A stretch of DNA of 46,001 bases from Burkholderiaceae bacterium (GTDB taxonomy: Bacteria > Pseudomonadota > Gammaproteobacteria > Burkholderiales > Burkholderiaceae): positions 1-46,001 of the forward strand of contig CANGNV010000017.1 in assembly GCA_947455485.1 (NCBI GenBank), read 5' to 3'. The notes under the pieces are model-generated. The model was not told the origin of the DNA. It saw only the letters and a program-made list of their open reading frames with translations, and did not search any database. The position numbers were made by a program, and so were the translations under genes. Below, piece by piece: positions 38,886 through 46,001 of the stretch. Numbering within the stretch: position 1 is the stretch's first letter; every line of letters starts with the position of its first letter.

Positions 38886-40204
38886 TTCTTTTCTACTGCA
38901 GTTGGTGCTGCGGGAGTTAAAGGTGCAGCTGTTGGAGCTGCACCTTTAACTTCTTTAGCCTCTTTGGTTTTGCTGCCTGGACGTAAATTCTGCTTGCCCT
39001 CAACCACCACGCGATCACCAGACTCAATCCCAGTGATGACTGAGGAGCCTTGGTATTCATAAACAACCTTAACTGGTTTTGAAACTGCTTTGCCGTCTTT
39101 ATCTACCGTGTAGACCAGCTTGCCGCGTGGACTAATCACAATGGCCTGGGATGGAACAGCTAGTGCATCTTTCAAGTTATTGGCGACGAGTGACACGCGC
39201 GCAAATTGTCCGGGCAGAAGTGTCATTGCATCATTTGGAATTTGCGCCTTAACGCGAACAGCTGCAATTGAGGGGTCTACCTGGTTGTCGATAACTAGGA
39301 CTTTGCCTTCATAGGTTCTTTTGCTGGCATCACCAACAGTTACTTTTACTGTGAGTGGTTCACCGTCCAATTGATTCTCCAGCAAGACGGGGATATCTTT
39401 TTCTGGAATGACGAATTGAACATTAATAGGGTTGAGCTGGGTGATGGTTACCATCGAACCAACGCTCGAGGTGGCAGTTGAGCTAGTTGCTGTTGTGACT
39501 ACGTTGCTGGCCTGCACCAAGGATCCCGGGAATACGTTAATGATTCCAGCTCGACCGTCAATTGGTGAGCGGATCGAATCAAACGATAGCTGTACCTCAG
39601 CAGAGCGAGCAGCAGCTTGGGCTGATTTGGCATTTGCTAGAGAAGTTTCTAAGCCTGCCTTAGAAATAAAGTTTTTTGCGACTAACTCTTTGGCACGCAA
39701 ATACTGCTTTTGAGAATCATCAGCCAGGGCTTTTAATTTCTCATAATTCGCTTTGTCATTGCGATCATCAAGAGTAAACAGGAGTTGACCTTGCTTTACC
39801 TCTTCACCATCTTTAATGTGAATCTTCGCCACCGTATTGGTCACCATCGGACGAATATCCACGATGCTGTTGCTCACAATCGTGCCTGTGGCTTCAATCA
39901 CCAAAGGTATCTCTTTTTTGTCCACCACGATTGTGCTTACGGTCACAGGGCCACCGGCCTTGTCTGCGGCAGGGAAAAAATAATCAATTGCCTTAGAGCC
40001 GGCATACAAAACAACCAACACCATCAAAATGCGCCACTTGTATTTAAGGGTGAATTCCTTCGCTGTCGCGTAGTCAATTTTTTTGACTTTATCGATGTGG
40101 GGGGAGAGCTTTTGCCAAAGCTTACATAAGCGCGCCTTTACCGAATTTTTCAGTACGGGTAATTTGGCAACTGCTTTGTCTAAGGCTGATTCAATTTTTG
40201 ACAC
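38882..40204 (-). CDS. RND efflux periplasmic adaptor (membrane fusion protein)
   Basis: This 440-residue adaptor links the RND pump to an outer-membrane channel. After a single membrane segment (about residues 57-75) come the barrel and lipoyl parts with TGTIVSNSIVDIRPMVTNTV and IKDGEEVKQGQLLFTLDD, a helical hairpin, IRSPIDGRAGIINVFPGSLV, and a C-terminal Ala/Pro-rich tail. About 55 positively charged residues stand before the membrane segment, an unusual cytoplasmic extension, since most adaptors begin with a signal peptide or anchor. The start is a GTG. A weak -10 (TATAGA on this strand, at 40231-40226) lies upstream. The 116 bases up to rnhA hold no gene. Confidence 0.92.
   Translation of the reverse strand: MSKIESALDKAVAKLPVLKNSVKARLCKLWQKLSPHIDKVKKIDYATAKEFTLKYKWRILMVLVVLYAGSKAIDYFFPAADKAGGPVTVSTIVVDKKEIPLVIEATGTIVSNSIVDIRPMVTNTVAKIHIKDGEEVKQGQLLFTLDDRNDKANYEKLKALADDSQKQYLRAKELVAKNFISKAGLETSLANAKSAQAAARSAEVQLSFDSIRSPIDGRAGIINVFPGSLVQASNVVTTATSSTATSSVGSMVTITQLNPINVQFVIPEKDIPVLLENQLDGEPLTVKVTVGDASKRTYEGKVLVIDNQVDPSIAAVRVKAQIPNDAMTLLPGQFARVSLVANNLKDALAVPSQAIVISPRGKLVYTVDKDGKAVSKPVKVVYEYQGSSVITGIESGDRVVVEGKQNLRPGSKTKEAKEVKGAAPTAAPLTPAAPTAVEKK
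38915..38951. repeat. Perfect 16-bp inverted repeat inside the adaptor gene
   Basis: The arms agttaaaggtgcagct (38915-38930) and agctgcacctttaact (38936-38951) are exactly complementary over 16 bases, separated by gttgg. They encode part of the Ala/Pro-rich tail of the adaptor (KGAAPTAAPL). The repeat ends 30 bases before the pump start codon on the coding strand. No T-run follows on either side, so it is not an intrinsic terminator. In mRNA it would form a strong hairpin. Confidence 0.95.
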
Positions 40205-40320
40205 GGTCTCGGCGTTTTTCTTGGTTCTATATGGGTTTAGCGGTGAATTCTGTACCAGCTTTGAATCCGTTCATTCTCTCATAAGACCGTCAAAAACGGG
40301 CTTGCCGACACCCATCCAGC

Positions 40321-40776
40321 TTAAGGCAGAAATTCCTCAACGCCCTTGTTTGCTAGGAGGTCCGCAAGCTCATTTCCGGGGTGGCCATTGTGCCCACGTA
40401 CCCAATGCCAAGAGATCTTATGGTCAGGGATAAGGGCATCCAATTCTTGCCATAAATCGGCATTTTTGACCGGATCCTTGCTGGCCGTCTTCCAGCCTCT
40501 CTTTTTCCAGCCCTCCAGCCATTCGGTAACGCCTTTTTGGACGTACTGGGAGTCGGTCCACAGCTCAACTGAGCTAGTTTGTTTCAGAGCCCGCAATGCA
40601 TGAATGACGGCACTAATTTCCATGCGGTTATTGGTGGTGTGCTCAGCGCCCCCGTGCAAATGCTTTTCATGCCCACCAGAGCGCAGAACGGCGCCCCAGC
40701 CCCCTGGACCGGGATTGCCTTTGCAGGCTCCGTCGGTATAAATGACGATATGTGGGAGTGATTTGGTGTGTGGCAT
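40321..40776 (-). CDS. rnhA: Ribonuclease HI
   Basis: RNase HI cuts the RNA strand of RNA-DNA hybrids during replication and R-loop removal. The catalytic acids are Asp15 ([16 protein letters not shown]), Glu53 (NNRMEISA), Asp75 ([10 protein letters not shown]) and Asp139 ([10 protein letters not shown]), with the flexible-loop histidine in [10 protein letters not shown]. The protein has 151 residues, the normal length. It lies four bases after the methyltransferase gene in the same direction and is probably cotranscribed with it. Confidence 0.97.
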   Translation of the reverse strand: MPHTKSLPHIVIYTDGACKGNPGPGGWGAVLRSGGHEKHLHGGAEHTTNNRMEISAVIHALRALKQTSSVELWTDSQYVQKGVTEWLEGWKKRGWKTASKDPVKNADLWQELDALIPDHKISWHWVRGHNGHPGNELADLLANKGVEEFLP

Positions 40777-40780
40777 ATCG

Positions 40781-41596
40781 TTAATTTACTTGGTCTTGGT
40801 GATTTGCTAGGTTCTGCCGACTTTCAGCAGCTGGGCTTAGTTGGGTAATTGCTGGAATGCGCAAACCCTGAACCTGCCCAATGAGGCGGATGCCTTGTTG
40901 GCGTTTGATGGCTGAAACCAAGAAGACGGCTCCAAAAATAGGCCACCAGCGATTACCAGCCGGTTCCATAAAGTCCATTCTGGCCATGCCGGACTCACCG
41001 CTTAAGGGGAGTTTGTAGCAGCCAAAATGACCGCGATCTAATGAGAAGTTCAATAGTTGCAGCCAATCTTTAATTCTGAGGAGGCCAATAAATTGCCCAT
41101 CCCTTGGCAAATACGGACTGCCGATGAGTCGGCTGAGGTATTGGCGCATCCCCCAAAGGCTGGCTGGGTTAAAGCCTGAAATAATCAAGCGACCCTCGGG
41201 GCGGAGCACGCGCTCAGCCTCTCGCAAAATTTGATGTGGATCAGCGGCAAATTCCAAGACATGTGGAAGCACTAATAAGTCGATGGTTTCCGATGCAAAA
41301 GGTAGCTCGTTAGCATTGCCTTCTACTTGATGCCAGTTAAATTCACTAGCGTGTTTTTGGCGGTCATTTGAATGAATCAGCAGGGCATGCAAAGGCATGC
41401 GATTTTCTGCCAGGGTATTGATTTGTGGCAAACCGATCTGTACAGCATAAAAACCAAAGACATCGGCCACGATTTGATTGAAGCATTTCTGCTCCCAGGC
41501 AAGCACATAGCGTCCAGGAGGCGATTGCAGCCACTTTTCCCATGAACTCCATGGTGGTGCAGGCATCTGAGATGGGGAGGGTGGGGTTGGTATCAT
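40781..41596 (-). CDS. Class I SAM-dependent methyltransferase (YafS-like)
   Basis: This protein of up to 271 residues has a methyltransferase core: [20 protein letters not shown], with the acidic residue and the following strand, [19 protein letters not shown], and [18 protein letters not shown]. The first SAM-binding motif is atypical. In E. coli yafS, a related methyltransferase gene, also lies between gloB and rnhA, so this is probably its counterpart; the substrate is unknown. The start may be the ATG at 41596 or, more likely for a protein beginning [12 protein letters not shown], the ATG at 41566. The gene is divergent from gloB with only six bases between the outermost start codons. 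Confidence 0.88.
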   Translation of the reverse strand: MIPTPPSPSQMPAPPWSSWEKWLQSPPGRYVLAWEQKCFNQIVADVFGFYAVQIGLPQINTLAENRMPLHALLIHSNDRQKHASEFNWHQVEGNANELPFASETIDLLVLPHVLEFAADPHQILREAERVLRPEGRLIISGFNPASLWGMRQYLSRLIGSPYLPRDGQFIGLLRIKDWLQLLNFSLDRGHFGCYKLPLSGESGMARMDFMEPAGNRWWPIFGAVFLVSAIKRQQGIRLIGQVQGLRIPAITQLSPAAESRQNLANHQDQVN

Positions 41597-41602
41597 CGGT
41601 CT

Positions 41603-42409
41603 ATGGTGAAGAATACTTTATTGCAGGTTTGGCCGATACCGGCCTTTGACGACAACTACATCTGGTGCATCCATGATGGGCAATCCGCCTTGATTGTGGA
41701 TCCAGGTGATGCTGCCCCAGTACTGCAATACCTTGAGCAGAAAAATCTGACTCTGACTGGTATTTTAATTACCCATCATCATGCTGACCATACTGGTGGC
41801 ATCCTCAATCTATTACAGGCACTGGGATCAGTCCCGGTTTACGGTCCCGCCAATATTGAGATTCCTGGTCGCACGAATGTCATGATGGAAGGTGACAAGA
41901 TTGAGGTGGCTGCACCACGTATTAGCCTAGAGGTGTACGAAGTGCCTGGCCATACCTTGACCCACATTGCTTACTTTGCAAACATGCAGGCTAACGTGGT
42001 TGAACCCATGCTGTTCTGTGGCGACACCTTATTCGCATCAGGCTGCGGTCGTTTGTTTGAGGGCACCCCAACACAGATGAGCCAGTCTCTCGCTAAATTT
42101 ATTGCCTTGCCAAAAAATACCTTGGTCTATTGCACTCATGAATACACCTTGTCAAATATTCGCTTTGCATTGGCGGTTGAGCCCAATAATGCGAATCTTA
42201 TTACCTGGGCGGAAACTGCCAAGGCTCTGCGTGATCAACATCTTCCAACCTTGCCTACGACTATCGGACAAGAGCTGCAAGTCAATCCATTCATGCGTTG
42301 TGATCAACAGGACGTCATTAATGCCGCACTTGAAGTCTCTGGTGAGAAATCATTACCTACACCTGCGCATGTCTTGGCGGTAATCAGAGCTTGGAAGGAT
42401 CGGTTCTGA
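41603..42409 (+). CDS. gloB: Hydroxyacylglutathione hydrolase (glyoxalase II)
   Basis: GloB hydrolyses S-lactoylglutathione to lactate and glutathione, the second step of methylglyoxal detoxification. The metallo-beta-lactamase motif THHHADHTGG gives the binuclear metal site (His58, His60, Asp62, His63). Later come the ligands in VPGHTLTHIAY and LFCGDTLFASGCGRLFEG, and the C-terminal substrate-binding domain with YTLSNIRFAL. The 268-residue length fits. Its stop overlaps the mltD ATG (TGATG), so the two are likely coupled. Confidence 0.96.
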   Translation: MVKNTLLQVWPIPAFDDNYIWCIHDGQSALIVDPGDAAPVLQYLEQKNLTLTGILITHHHADHTGGILNLLQALGSVPVYGPANIEIPGRTNVMMEGDKIEVAAPRISLEVYEVPGHTLTHIAYFANMQANVVEPMLFCGDTLFASGCGRLFEGTPTQMSQSLAKFIALPKNTLVYCTHEYTLSNIRFALAVEPNNANLITWAETAKALRDQHLPTLPTTIGQELQVNPFMRCDQQDVINAALEVSGEKSLPTPAHVLAVIRAWKDRF

Positions 42410-43818
42410 TGTTGTGGCGCTATGCGGCGATCTTGTTGATTGCCGCACTCTCGGGTTGTGCAAGTACTGGAGATTGGTCTTCTGATACGCCGACGCGTCA
42501 GGATCCGCGTGCCTCCAAAGCAAAGCGGGTCAATCTTAAGAATCAATCGGTTAGTGACTTATACGCTCCATCAAGCAATCTCTGGATTCGTATTCGGGAT
42601 GGGTTTGAGATGGAACCGATGAATACGCCTCTAGAAATCGAGCAAGTGCGTTGGCTTAGCGCTCGTCCTGATTATGTGAATCGCTCGATGACGCGTTCAT
42701 CTCGTTACCTGTTTTATATCGTGCAGGAAGTCAATGCGCGCAATATGCCAACGGAGATCGCTTTACTGCCTTTTGTGGAGAGTGCCTTCGTCACCAATGC
42801 AAAGTCCAGCGCCAAGGCAGTGGGTTTGTGGCAATTTATGCCGGCAACTGGCAAAGATTTTCGTTTAACGCAAAACGTCTTTAGAGATGAGCGCAGGGAT
42901 GTTTTGCAGTCAACCGATGCTGCTCTGGATTACCTGCAACGCTTACATACACAGTTCGGTAGCTGGGAACTTGCATTAGCTGCTTATAACTGGGGTGCAG
43001 GCAATGTTGCTAAGGCGCAGAAACGTAATTTAGCGGCAGGACTGCCGACGGATTATCTGAGCCTTACTATGCCTAAAGAGACGCGGAACTATGTGCCCAA
43101 ATTGATGGCCTATCGGCAGATAGTGTTGGATCCTCAGGCCTATGGCATTGTGTTACCTGATTTAGAAAACCATCCTTACTTCGTGGCGGTGGATGTTGGA
43201 TCCGATATTGATGTGGCTTTAGTCATTAAGTTAAGTGAAATTCCGGAGGAGGAGTTTCATAGCCTTAATCCATCTTTTAATAAGCCAGTCATCTTGAGTA
43301 ATGCCAACCAGCAGATTTTGCTGCCGTTCGGTCACGCGGAAATCTTCCAAGCAAATCTCAAGCAGTACAACAAACCTCTCTCCTCTTGGGCTGCCGTTCG
43401 GGTCACCAAGACAGAGTCGGTTGACCAGGCTGCCAAAACTCTGGGTGTGGATGCCGATACTCTGCGAGAGGTAAATGGCATTCCAAAGGGGATGCGCATT
43501 CGATCTGGGTCTACTGTTTTAGTGCCAAAGACTAGCCGTAGGCCTGGCGATATTTCTCTGGCTATGGCAGAAAATGGCAGTCTCAGCCTCGACAAGCCAG
43601 CACCACCAGCGCCTAAAAAATGTGCAAAAGGGGTCAAATGCCCGGTAGCAAAACCTACAAAAGGGGCTACTAAGGGTAATTCTTCTGCAAATAATGCTGC
43701 ATCTCAGCATAAATCCGCATCGACAGGGCTTGCAAAATCTGCGAAAAATGGTTCTGCGAATGCTTCTACCTCGACTGCTAAGGTTTCCAATAGCAAAGGG
43801 GCTAGCAAGATTCAGTAA
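42409..43818 (+). CDS. mltD: MltD-type lytic transglycosylase lipoprotein
   Basis: This 469-residue enzyme cleaves the glycan strands of peptidoglycan, leaving 1,6-anhydromuramic ends. The ATG at 42409 gives a lipoprotein signal ending in LSGC with Cys17. The SLT domain shows the catalytic Glu123 in LLPFVESAFVTNA, then AVGLWQFMPATGKDF and LALAAYNWGAGNVAKA. One LysM-like peptidoglycan-binding repeat follows near residues 325-375 (LREVNGIPKGMRIRSGSTVL); E. coli MltD has two. The last 75 residues or so are low in complexity, rich in Lys, Ser, Ala and Asn. It overlaps gloB, and prpE follows after 34 bases. Confidence 0.92.
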   Translation: MLWRYAAILLIAALSGCASTGDWSSDTPTRQDPRASKAKRVNLKNQSVSDLYAPSSNLWIRIRDGFEMEPMNTPLEIEQVRWLSARPDYVNRSMTRSSRYLFYIVQEVNARNMPTEIALLPFVESAFVTNAKSSAKAVGLWQFMPATGKDFRLTQNVFRDERRDVLQSTDAALDYLQRLHTQFGSWELALAAYNWGAGNVAKAQKRNLAAGLPTDYLSLTMPKETRNYVPKLMAYRQIVLDPQAYGIVLPDLENHPYFVAVDVGSDIDVALVIKLSEIPEEEFHSLNPSFNKPVILSNANQQILLPFGHAEIFQANLKQYNKPLSSWAAVRVTKTESVDQAAKTLGVDADTLREVNGIPKGMRIRSGSTVLVPKTSRRPGDISLAMAENGSLSLDKPAPPAPKKCAKGVKCPVAKPTKGATKGNSSANNAASQHKSASTGLAKSAKNGSANASTSTAKVSNSKGASKIQ

Positions 43819-43852
43819 GTCCAGACACTTTATTTACTTATTTAGGTTGACC

Positions 43853-45736
43853 ATGTCCTACAAATCAGAACACGAACGCTCCATTAAAGACCCAGATGGA
43901 TTCTGGGGGGAGCAGGCAAAACTCATTCACTGGGAAAAACCATTCAATAAAGTTCTGGATTATGCAAACCCCCCATTTGCTAAATGGTTTGAAGGTGGTC
44001 TAACCAATCTTTGCTACAACGCAGTCGATCGCCATCTTAAAGATCGTCCCGATCAAATTGCACTGGTTGCTGTTTCAACAGAAACCAATTTAGAAAAAGC
44101 CTATACATTCAAAGAGCTCTACGAAGAAGTCAATCGTATGGCCGCCATCTATAAAGCTAATGGTGTCAAAAAGGGCGATCGTGTATTGATCTACATGCCA
44201 ATGATTGCCGAAGCTTGTTTTGCAATGCTCGCTTGTGCGCGCATTGGCGCAATTCACTCTGTGGTCTTTGGAGGCTTTGCTTCCCACAGTTTGGCATCAC
44301 GCATTGATGATGCAAAACCAAAAATGATTGTGACTGCAGAAGCAGGCGCACGTGGCGGTAAAGCGGTTCCTTATAAGCCTTTACTCGATGAGGCGATTAC
44401 GCTTGCTAGTTATAAGCCCGAGAAAGTATTGATTGTGAACCGCGGTCTGACTGAGTTCACAACGGTTGCTGGCCGTGATTTAGATTACGCGACTGAGCGC
44501 CAGAAGCATCTCAATGATTTGGTGCCAATCGAGTGGGTTGATGCAACTCACACTTCATACATCTTGTATACCTCCGGCACTACTGGCAAGCCGAAGGGTG
44601 TTCAGCGTGACACCGGTGGTTATGCGGTTGCTTTGGCTTCGACCATGAAGCACATCTTCTGCGGCAATCCTGGCGAAACCATGTTCTGCACCTCCGATAT
44701 CGGTTGGGTTGTAGGCCATAGCTACATTATTTACGCGCCATTGCTCAATGGCATGGCTACCATCATGTATGAGGGAACGCCATTGCGTCCTGACGCTGGT
44801 ATTTGGTGGGAGTTGGTAGAGAAGTACAAAGTGTCAGTGATGTTCTCTGCGCCAACTGCGGTTCGTGTTCTCAAGAAACAAGATCCTGCATTCTTAACTA
44901 AATATGATCTCTCAAGCTTACGTGCTTTGTTCTTGGCGGGCGAGCCTTTAGATGAGCCAACGGCAACATGGATACATGATGCGATCAAGAAGCCAATCGT
45001 GGATAACTATTGGCAGACTGAAACGGGTTGGCCTATGTTGGCAATTCAGCGTGGCGTCGAAGTCATGCCACATAAGTTTGGCTCACCGGGTGTCCCTTCA
45101 TTTGGCTACAACATGAAGTTGCTCGATGATGCAACTTCAGAAGAGTTGGGTCCAGATCAGAAGGGCGTTATTGCAATTGAAGGCCCTTTACCTCCAGGCT
45201 GCATGCAGACTGTTTGGGGTGATGACAAGCGTTTTGTCAGTACCTATTGGGAAACTATCCCGGGCAAGACCATTTACTCCACATTTGACTGGGGTATCAA
45301 GGACGAGGACGGATACTTCTTCATCTTGGGTCGTACTGATGACGTGATTAACGTTGCAGGTCATCGCTTAGGCACTCGTGAGATTGAGGAGAGCATTTCT
45401 AGCCACCCAAATATCTCTGAAGTAGCAGTGGTGGGTATTGAGGACAAGCTCAAGGGTCAGGCAGCGATTGCCTTTGTAATCCCAAAGGACTCCTCAAATA
45501 CAGCCACCTTAGAAGCAGAGTGCATGAAGACTGTAGACACCACATTGGGCGCGATTGCGCGTCCAGGACGTGTTTATGTAGTTACCGCTTTGCCCAAGAC
45601 TCGTTCCGGCAAGATTGTCCGCCGTGCACTCCAGGCTGTGGCTGAAGGGCGCGATCCTGGTGATATCAGCACCATGGAAGATCAAGGCGTTTTGGCTCAA
45701 ATTAAGACCATCATCGAGCAAAGCGCAAAGTCCTAA
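43853..45736 (+). CDS. prpE: Propionyl-CoA synthetase
   Basis: PrpE activates propionate to propionyl-CoA through an acyl-adenylate, feeding the methylcitrate cycle. The ATG at 43853 gives MSYKSEHERSIKDPDGFW and 627 residues, close to the usual 628. A longer frame from 43694 would lie inside mltD and is rejected. The AMP-binding P-loop YILYTSGTTGKPKGVQRD and the C-terminal PKTRSGKIVRRAL with the catalytic Lys587 (target of acetylation in the family) are intact. PrpE is favoured over the closely related acetyl-CoA synthetase because of its length and the TNLCYNAVDRHL stretch. No other prp gene is in the window. Confidence 0.93.
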   Translation: MSYKSEHERSIKDPDGFWGEQAKLIHWEKPFNKVLDYANPPFAKWFEGGLTNLCYNAVDRHLKDRPDQIALVAVSTETNLEKAYTFKELYEEVNRMAAIYKANGVKKGDRVLIYMPMIAEACFAMLACARIGAIHSVVFGGFASHSLASRIDDAKPKMIVTAEAGARGGKAVPYKPLLDEAITLASYKPEKVLIVNRGLTEFTTVAGRDLDYATERQKHLNDLVPIEWVDATHTSYILYTSGTTGKPKGVQRDTGGYAVALASTMKHIFCGNPGETMFCTSDIGWVVGHSYIIYAPLLNGMATIMYEGTPLRPDAGIWWELVEKYKVSVMFSAPTAVRVLKKQDPAFLTKYDLSSLRALFLAGEPLDEPTATWIHDAIKKPIVDNYWQTETGWPMLAIQRGVEVMPHKFGSPGVPSFGYNMKLLDDATSEELGPDQKGVIAIEGPLPPGCMQTVWGDDKRFVSTYWETIPGKTIYSTFDWGIKDEDGYFFILGRTDDVINVAGHRLGTREIEESISSHPNISEVAVVGIEDKLKGQAAIAFVIPKDSSNTATLEAECMKTVDTTLGAIARPGRVYVVTALPKTRSGKIVRRALQAVAEGRDPGDISTMEDQGVLAQIKTIIEQSAKS

Positions 45737-45757
45737 AGCTGGCTCAGTTTTAGTCAA

Positions 45758-45793
45758 AATAAGCCCCTCGGTCGTAAGACTGAGGGGCTTATT
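45758..45793. terminator. Shared terminator downstream of prpE and the end gene
   Basis: The arms aataagcccctcggtc (45758-45773) and gactgaggggcttatt (45778-45793) form a 16-pair stem with one G-T pair and a four-base loop gtaa. On the minus strand the stem is followed by ttgac after a T-rich end (cttatttt), so it works best for the minus gene at the edge. It starts 22 bases after the prpE stop and can serve both. The 85 bases from 45794 to 45878 show no other feature. Confidence 0.8.
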
Positions 45794-45878
45794 ACCTTCC
45801 AAGCCCAATTGGCTGGGAATCCAAGGGTTTATACGCAAAACTGGTATCATTACTAGGTTCAAAACTTAATAAATTACC

Positions 45879-46001
45879 CTAGCGCTTAAAGACACTCACC
45901 TCCCGCACAAACAGTCCTGGGTTGGTCTTTTTGGGGTGTTGAGCGTCGGATGGAGCAGGGACTGGAGATGGTTTGTCACCCTTGCTTCCTTCTTTTCCTC
46001 C
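45879..46001 (-). CDS. C-terminal end of an unidentified protein (cut by the window edge)
   Basis: On the minus strand an open frame enters from the right edge of the window, runs for 40 codons and stops with TAG at 45879-45881. The visible part is hydrophilic and rich in Lys, Pro and Ser at first, then ends in NPGLFVREVSVFKR. I do not recognise the protein. The view that it is coding rests on the open frame to the edge and on the strong terminator that follows in this direction; 40 codons alone is weak evidence. Confidence 0.5.
   Translation of the reverse strand, partial: GGKEGSKGDKPSPVPAPSDAQHPKKTNPGLFVREVSVFKR

Noticed and set aside
41385..41400. Two copies of gcatgc four bases apart
   Set aside because: A short palindrome repeated within the methyltransferase coding region; likely chance.
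43694..43852. Upstream extension of prpE by 53 codons
   Set aside because: It lies mostly within the 3' end of mltD, and the ATG at 43853 gives the normal length and N-terminus of the family.

Overview
This window is a chromosomal segment of a betaproteobacterium, most likely Polynucleobacter or a close relative in the Burkholderiaceae. The reasons are the gene orders ilvC-psd-pssA-leuA, rpsO-pnp, tpiA-secG-tRNA-Leu-nuoABCDEFGHIJKLMN and gloB/methyltransferase/rnhA with dnaQ nearby, together with a moderate GC content, clearly lower than in Burkholderia or Ralstonia. The assignment is from memory of these families and gene orders; no search was run. There is no rRNA, CRISPR array, insertion sequence, integrase or prophage gene, and base composition looks even throughout. 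Almost everything is core metabolism, densely packed in operons.

Layout. 1-4404 (+): branched-chain amino acid and phospholipid genes ilvC, psd, pssA, then leuA behind what reads as a complete leucine attenuator (a leucine-rich leader peptide with CTA codons, an antiterminator and a terminator). 4444-6327: a divergent pair of exported proteins, a SYLF/Ysc84 protein (-) and a patatin-like lipoprotein (+). 6328-11599 (+): rpsO, pnp (with a long structured leader), a quinone oxidoreductase, tpiA, secG and tRNA-Leu(GAG). 11708-26216 (+): the full 14-gene complex I operon nuoA-N, ending at a clear terminator. 26322-30477 (+): a NUDIX hydrolase, a DUF1178 protein, and a four-gene polar amino acid-type ABC importer (binding lipoprotein, permease, ATPase, permease). 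30551-32071 (-): methylmalonate-semialdehyde dehydrogenase, facing the importer across a bidirectional terminator. 32222-35069 (+): an old-yellow-enzyme-type FMN oxidoreductase, a Bug-type tricarboxylate-binding protein and a SprT-like zinc protein. 35077-41596 (-): methyltransferase, rnhA, an RND efflux pair (adaptor and pump) and dnaQ. 41603-45736 (+): gloB, an MltD-type lytic transglycosylase and propionyl-CoA synthetase prpE. 45879-46001 (-): the 3' end of an unidentified gene.

How the genes work together. IlvC and LeuA serve branched-chain amino acid synthesis; Psd and PssA make phosphatidylethanolamine from CDP-diacylglycerol and serine. Rps15 and PNPase belong to translation and RNA turnover, and the rpsO-pnp gap carries the kind of structured RNA expected for autoregulation. 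Complex I feeds the respiratory chain. MmsA (producing propionyl-CoA or acetyl-CoA) and PrpE (activating propionate) both meet at C3 acyl-CoA metabolism.

I did not find a convincing new multi-gene system. The most interesting non-coding signals are the leuA attenuator, the rpsO-pnp leader structure, a perfect 16-bp inverted repeat in the adaptor gene just before the RND pump start, and a dyad overlapping the -10 of the ABC importer. The most interesting arrangement is the RND pump lying between rnhA and dnaQ, with dnaQ translationally coupled to the pump.
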